DNA from: Tannerella sp.
Lineage (GTDB): Bacteria > Bacteroidota > Bacteroidia > Bacteroidales > Tannerellaceae
Reading direction: 5' to 3'
Assembly (NCBI GenBank): GCA_031285565.1
Contig: JAITVY010000106.1
Location: 1 to 51,976 of the forward strand
DNA: 51,976 nucleotides
Shown here: positions 48,809 to 51,976 of the stretch, piece after piece
Layout of the letters: every line of letters starts with the position of its first letter
Position numbering within the stretch: the first letter of the stretch is position 1
Notes under the pieces: model-generated
The model's input: only the letters and a program-made list of their open reading frames with translations
The model's database searches: none
What the model was told of the DNA's origin: nothing
Program-made: the position numbers and the translations under genes

Positions 48809-49711
48809 TTATTCTATCTTTACTAATCCTTGCCATGCAATATAGTGTTCAGTTATTCCGATCTCATCCATCCAACGACGTGTTTCTATCGTTGTCATGT
48901 ATGCAGTATTAAAACCTTCGCCTACATCATTATTCCATACCCATGTGGGGGTAGCCCACAAACAAGCCCTGAACTTAATTGATTTATAAAAATATTCGTT
49001 ACAGCCTTGTTGTCCATGATGGGCCATTTGCAAATAATCACAATCCAGGTCTTTTTTATATTGGCTATTTAAAAGCTTATTGCCGCTTTCAACACCGGTA
49101 TCCCCTAAAAATACAATCGACTTTTTTTTGTCCCATACCCGTATCACTACACTTGAATTATTGAACGGATTAACAGTGATTTCAGGATTTGTAACACCTA
49201 ACACCTTAAAATTTAATCCGTCAATTTCATCTTCCAATCCAGGTTCTTTTAGCTGTATCACTTGGATTCCCGATTTTTCAAGCGCATCATAATAGTCATA
49301 TGCAGGCTTCTTCCGATGTAATTGGTCATCAGCCTCAATTAATTCTTCAGGAAACCTGGACTCATATAATCTTTTTATTTTCAACCCATCCGGATTTTTC
49401 AAGATAGTAGTTAATGCGCCGACATGGTCTTCATGCGGATGACTGACAAACCAGGCTTCTACTTCATTGCCCAATGCCGCTAAAAAGCCCCGCAAATAGA
49501 ATTCTTCCTGATGGGAACCGCCATCAATTACAACCACACGCCCATTGCCGGTCAACATCACATATGAATTACCAACCGTATTTACCTGGGAAGGTAGCTG
49601 CCACATTGTAAATCCTGACCTGGCCTCAACGGTTACTGAAAACAGGATACAACATAGTAATAATAAGATTGATTTTACTCTGTATATGAATCCATTCATC
49701 CCTTTTTTCAT
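48809..49711 (-). CDS. Exported metallo-beta-lactamase-fold hydrolase
   Basis: A 300-residue protein with a hydrophobic leader of about 30 residues (MKKGMNGFIYRVKSILLLLCCILFSVTVEA), so exported. The fold signature HPHEDH near residues 91-96 binds the dinuclear zinc site, with FLGDTG and AHHGQQ further on. It resembles ComEC-related soluble MBL proteins rather than beta-lactamases. In a PUL it may hydrolyse an ester, lactone or phosphodiester on the glycan; no specific substrate can be named. Confidence 0.85.
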   Translation of the reverse strand: MKKGMNGFIYRVKSILLLLCCILFSVTVEARSGFTMWQLPSQVNTVGNSYVMLTGNGRVVVIDGGSHQEEFYLRGFLAALGNEVEAWFVSHPHEDHVGALTTILKNPDGLKIKRLYESRFPEELIEADDQLHRKKPAYDYYDALEKSGIQVIQLKEPGLEDEIDGLNFKVLGVTNPEITVNPFNNSSVVIRVWDKKKSIVFLGDTGVESGNKLLNSQYKKDLDCDYLQMAHHGQQGCNEYFYKSIKFRACLWATPTWVWNNDVGEGFNTAYMTTIETRRWMDEIGITEHYIAWQGLVKIE

Positions 49712-49761
49712 ATGATAAAAATTAATTTTTTAATATTGATGTTATGTGGAACGACTTCACG

Positions 49762-49798
49762 AGTGATTAACGGCTAGTGGTGAGTGATTAACTAATCA
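49762..49798 (+). repeat. Second copy of the dispersed 37-bp intergenic repeat
   Basis: This matches 32 of 37 bases of the inverted segment 6450-6486, 43 kb away. It lies between the SusD and MBL-fold genes. Confidence 0.55.
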
Positions 49799-49842
49799 GG
49801 AAGTAAAAACAATCGCCATATCGAACGTTCTTAGTAACGAGA

Positions 49843-49870
49843 GCAGAAGCCGAACTTGTTCGGCTTCTGC
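49843..49870. repeat. GC-rich stem-loop between SusD and the MBL-fold gene
   Basis: GCAGAAGCCGAA (49843-49854) pairs perfectly with TTCGGCTTCTGC (49859-49870), loop CTTG. No T-run follows on the minus strand, so it is more likely a transcript-stabilising or attenuating structure that lets SusD be expressed above the downstream enzymes than a full terminator. Confidence 0.6.
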
Positions 49871-49928
49871 CGAGTCATGCAAAACAGCTAACAGGAACTA
49901 ATTTTCAATTTTCCATTTTCAATTATTT

Positions 49929-51806
49929 TTAGTACCCCGGATTCTCCACTAAATTAGGATTTGCAGCTATCCTGCCTTGACCAATTGGGAAATAATAGTT
50001 CTTTTCAGGAAAAGTAGGTTTGCTTGGCCGCCCATCTATATCATCGATGAAATCTACACGGAACTTTCCGCTGGCAGCATCATAGATATAACGCAATCCG
50101 GTATAGGTACGTGTCAGTGTCGTAACAGCCGTTCTCCAACGCCGTAAATCCCAATAGCGATGATTTTCAAAGACCAGTTCTACTTTTCTTTCATGACGTA
50201 TTTTGTCACGGTCGATAGACGTTAACAAGGCAATTCCTGCACGATCACGAATCTTATTTACCGCATCCAAAGCATCACCGGTTTTACCCAACTCAAAAGC
50301 AGCTTCTGCATAATTCAATAAAATTTCCCCATAACGGAATATCAAATAATCGGTTGTTGATTCACAGAACCAGTTCATATTATTTGCTCCCGGATCCAGA
50401 TATTTCATGACACCAAAACCGGTATTGGGAGTATTTCCTTCTTTGAACCTTACTAACTGGTCGCCAATAGCCGCCACGCCTTCGTACGAATCATAACGTC
50501 CGTCAATCAGTGTGCCTTCTTTCGTCATGATTCCATTATGCATATTAATTGTATTTTCACCTAACGGGCCTCCTACGGCACCTGCCCATGATGTACCATT
50601 TGTCCATATGGATGCAAAGAAACGCGGATCCTTATTTCCCCATAATTCTTCCATCGTCCATAGCCGGGCTTTCGCTTCTTCACGATTGATCGCACCCGGG
50701 GTGCCATCGATATATTCAAATTCTTCCACCATATCTAAATAGGGCCCGTGATAATTACCAACGCCCCATACATTCGGACGCGGACATTCAACCATATCCC
50801 ATGACCACCGGTTATCGCCGCCATCGGTATAGCCTTTGCCGCCATGTTGCTTAACCATAATCGCTTCGGAATTGCCTTTCTTCAAAAATATATTTTTGAA
50901 GTTTTGAACTTTATCGGCATCTTCGTTATAAAGCGCGTAAGGGCTTTGCGTTATAATTTCGTTAGAAGCATCGAAGCATATCTGATAATACTGTGAAGCT
51001 TCTCCAGCCGGTATACCTAATAATCCGTCTAATTGTTGCGAACCAAACTGGGCAATACTTCCGGCAAACAAAGCAGCCCTGCTACGTAATGCCAAAGCAG
51101 CCCACCGGTTGGCACGTCCGGCATCATTCGAAGAAGGCAGGATTCCGGCAATCTCACCTGTTTCTTTCAATATAAAATCATAAAGTTCTTTTTCCGTATT
51201 CCGCTTCGGGTACAGCGCATCATAATCATCGTCCATAGATTGAACCTCCGTAATCAGGGGTACGCCGCCATACCGCTTAACCATGGCGAAATAGCAAAAA
51301 GCTCTTAAAAAACGGGCTTCGGCAATGCGTTCATCTACATTCGGAATCGTAGATCCACCGGCATTCTCTATAAAATTATTCAAATTACGGATTGTATAAT
51401 AAGCATTACCCCACCATTGTAATTCTATACCATTCGCTTGGATTCCATTATCTTTCATATCAAGCAAGTGTCCTTGTGCACCAAAATTATATTTGGCCTC
51501 ATCTGCAATCTCAAGTGTACGTACGGCGCCTTCCATCTGCGCACTGAATCCCATCAGGTATCCCCAATCGCTCCTATCGCGATTCATGGGAGATGTTGCA
51601 TCATTGGGCATTGAGCATACTGCATCCTGGATCATTACAGGTGTACATGCGTAAAGATCGGCCAAGTGTGCATCCAACAGATAGGGATCATTCCATACAA
51701 CAGCATCCGAATACCGGTCGGTAGGTTCCTGGTCTAACACATCGTAACATGATGTCAATGTCATTGCAGACAAAGCAACTATTGCTAATTTATATTTTGT
51801 TCTCAT
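49929..51806 (-). CDS. SusD/RagB-family glycan-binding lipoprotein
   Basis: A 625-residue surface lipoprotein with lipobox LTS-C at C20. The SusD fold shows the N-terminal LDQEPTDRYSD, RFLRAFCYFAMVKRYGGVPLI near residue 168, and the C-terminal RHERKVELVFENHRYWDLRRW. SusD captures oligosaccharides and caps a SusC transporter through which they enter the periplasm. The SusC gene would be expected immediately upstream; the visible 170 bp to the right edge contain no SusC-like coding end. This is the first visible gene of the PUL. Confidence 0.95.
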   Translation of the reverse strand: MRTKYKLAIVALSAMTLTSCYDVLDQEPTDRYSDAVVWNDPYLLDAHLADLYACTPVMIQDAVCSMPNDATSPMNRDRSDWGYLMGFSAQMEGAVRTLEIADEAKYNFGAQGHLLDMKDNGIQANGIELQWWGNAYYTIRNLNNFIENAGGSTIPNVDERIAEARFLRAFCYFAMVKRYGGVPLITEVQSMDDDYDALYPKRNTEKELYDFILKETGEIAGILPSSNDAGRANRWAALALRSRAALFAGSIAQFGSQQLDGLLGIPAGEASQYYQICFDASNEIITQSPYALYNEDADKVQNFKNIFLKKGNSEAIMVKQHGGKGYTDGGDNRWSWDMVECPRPNVWGVGNYHGPYLDMVEEFEYIDGTPGAINREEAKARLWTMEELWGNKDPRFFASIWTNGTSWAGAVGGPLGENTINMHNGIMTKEGTLIDGRYDSYEGVAAIGDQLVRFKEGNTPNTGFGVMKYLDPGANNMNWFCESTTDYLIFRYGEILLNYAEAAFELGKTGDALDAVNKIRDRAGIALLTSIDRDKIRHERKVELVFENHRYWDLRRWRTAVTTLTRTYTGLRYIYDAASGKFRVDFIDDIDGRPSKPTFPEKNYYFPIGQGRIAANPNLVENPGY

Positions 51807-51976
51807 ATTGTTATTTTTTTATCAAGGTTATTAAAGAGATAAACGATTCAACAATCAATTACTAATGCGAATCAGTAGTTGAAAACCTAACGAATCGCAA
51901 GATGTTTAAAATATTTATTATCAATAAAATAAATGCATTAATATTTGCTCAATCCCCTAGGAATCATTAACTTAGA

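Noticed and set aside
51807..51976. Possible SusC 3' end at the right edge
   Set aside because: No frame there ends in the aromatic residue typical of SusC, and the region is too short to decide.

Overview
The window comes from a member of the Bacteroidota, most likely order Bacteroidales. The grounds are a SusD-type lipoprotein in a polysaccharide-utilisation locus (PUL), proteins ending in type IX secretion (T9SS)-like C-terminal sorting domains, BspA-type leucine-rich-repeat proteins, AT-rich intergenic DNA, and several promoters that fit the Bacteroidales pattern (TTG or TTTG, 19-21 bp, TAnnTTTG). The T9SS-like domains argue for a lineage outside Bacteroides sensu stricto, such as Dysgonomonas, Paludibacter or Porphyromonas relatives. 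I cannot name the genus. I saw no rRNA, tRNA, CRISPR array, insertion sequence or prophage gene.

Layout. 1-3849: two secreted proteins, a truncated leucine-rich-repeat protein and a T9SS-like cargo protein, transcribed apart from a 934-bp AT-rich gap. 3870-6316: a PHP phosphoesterase and a DUF1349-like exported protein in one operon, divergent from a LuxR-type regulator. 6543-13880: glycan hydrolases, namely a GH36 alpha-galactosidase and a convergent pair of a clan GH-A enzyme and a LamG-containing GH2 beta-galactosidase. 13911-26850: a block of poorly characterised genes (a lipoprotein, a DUF6138-like protein, a DUF4468-like exported protein, two overlapping DUF6493-family paralogues, a BspA-type surface protein, a SWIM zinc-finger protein). 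26847-30677: an outer-membrane protein, an exported nitroreductase-like flavoprotein co-translated with its probable TetR repressor, and a YihY/BrkB membrane protein. 30975-37240: housekeeping-like genes (Gfo/Idh/MocA oxidoreductase, UvrD/PcrA helicase, RarD permease, ferredoxin-fused aldo/keto reductase).

37577-51806, all on the minus strand, is a PUL read from right to left: SusD, exported metallo-beta-lactamase-fold protein, GH2 beta-mannosidase, ROK sugar kinase, GmhA-type phosphosugar isomerase, clan GH-A lipoprotein hydrolase, MFS permease and two GH36 alpha-galactosidase paralogues. The inferred logic is capture at the surface, removal of alpha-galactose and beta-mannose in the periplasm, uptake by the permease, then phosphorylation and isomerisation in the cytoplasm. 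The SusC partner is not visible and would have to lie beyond the right edge.

Points most worth a second look: the DUF6493/DUF6493/SWIM block, which lacks any visible MoxR or VWA partner; the overlapping ROK kinase and GmhA isomerase inside a PUL; a 128-nt long imperfect hairpin in the 32.5 kb gap; a TetR promoter carrying three operator half-sites; and an aldo/keto reductase with a degenerate catalytic tetrad.
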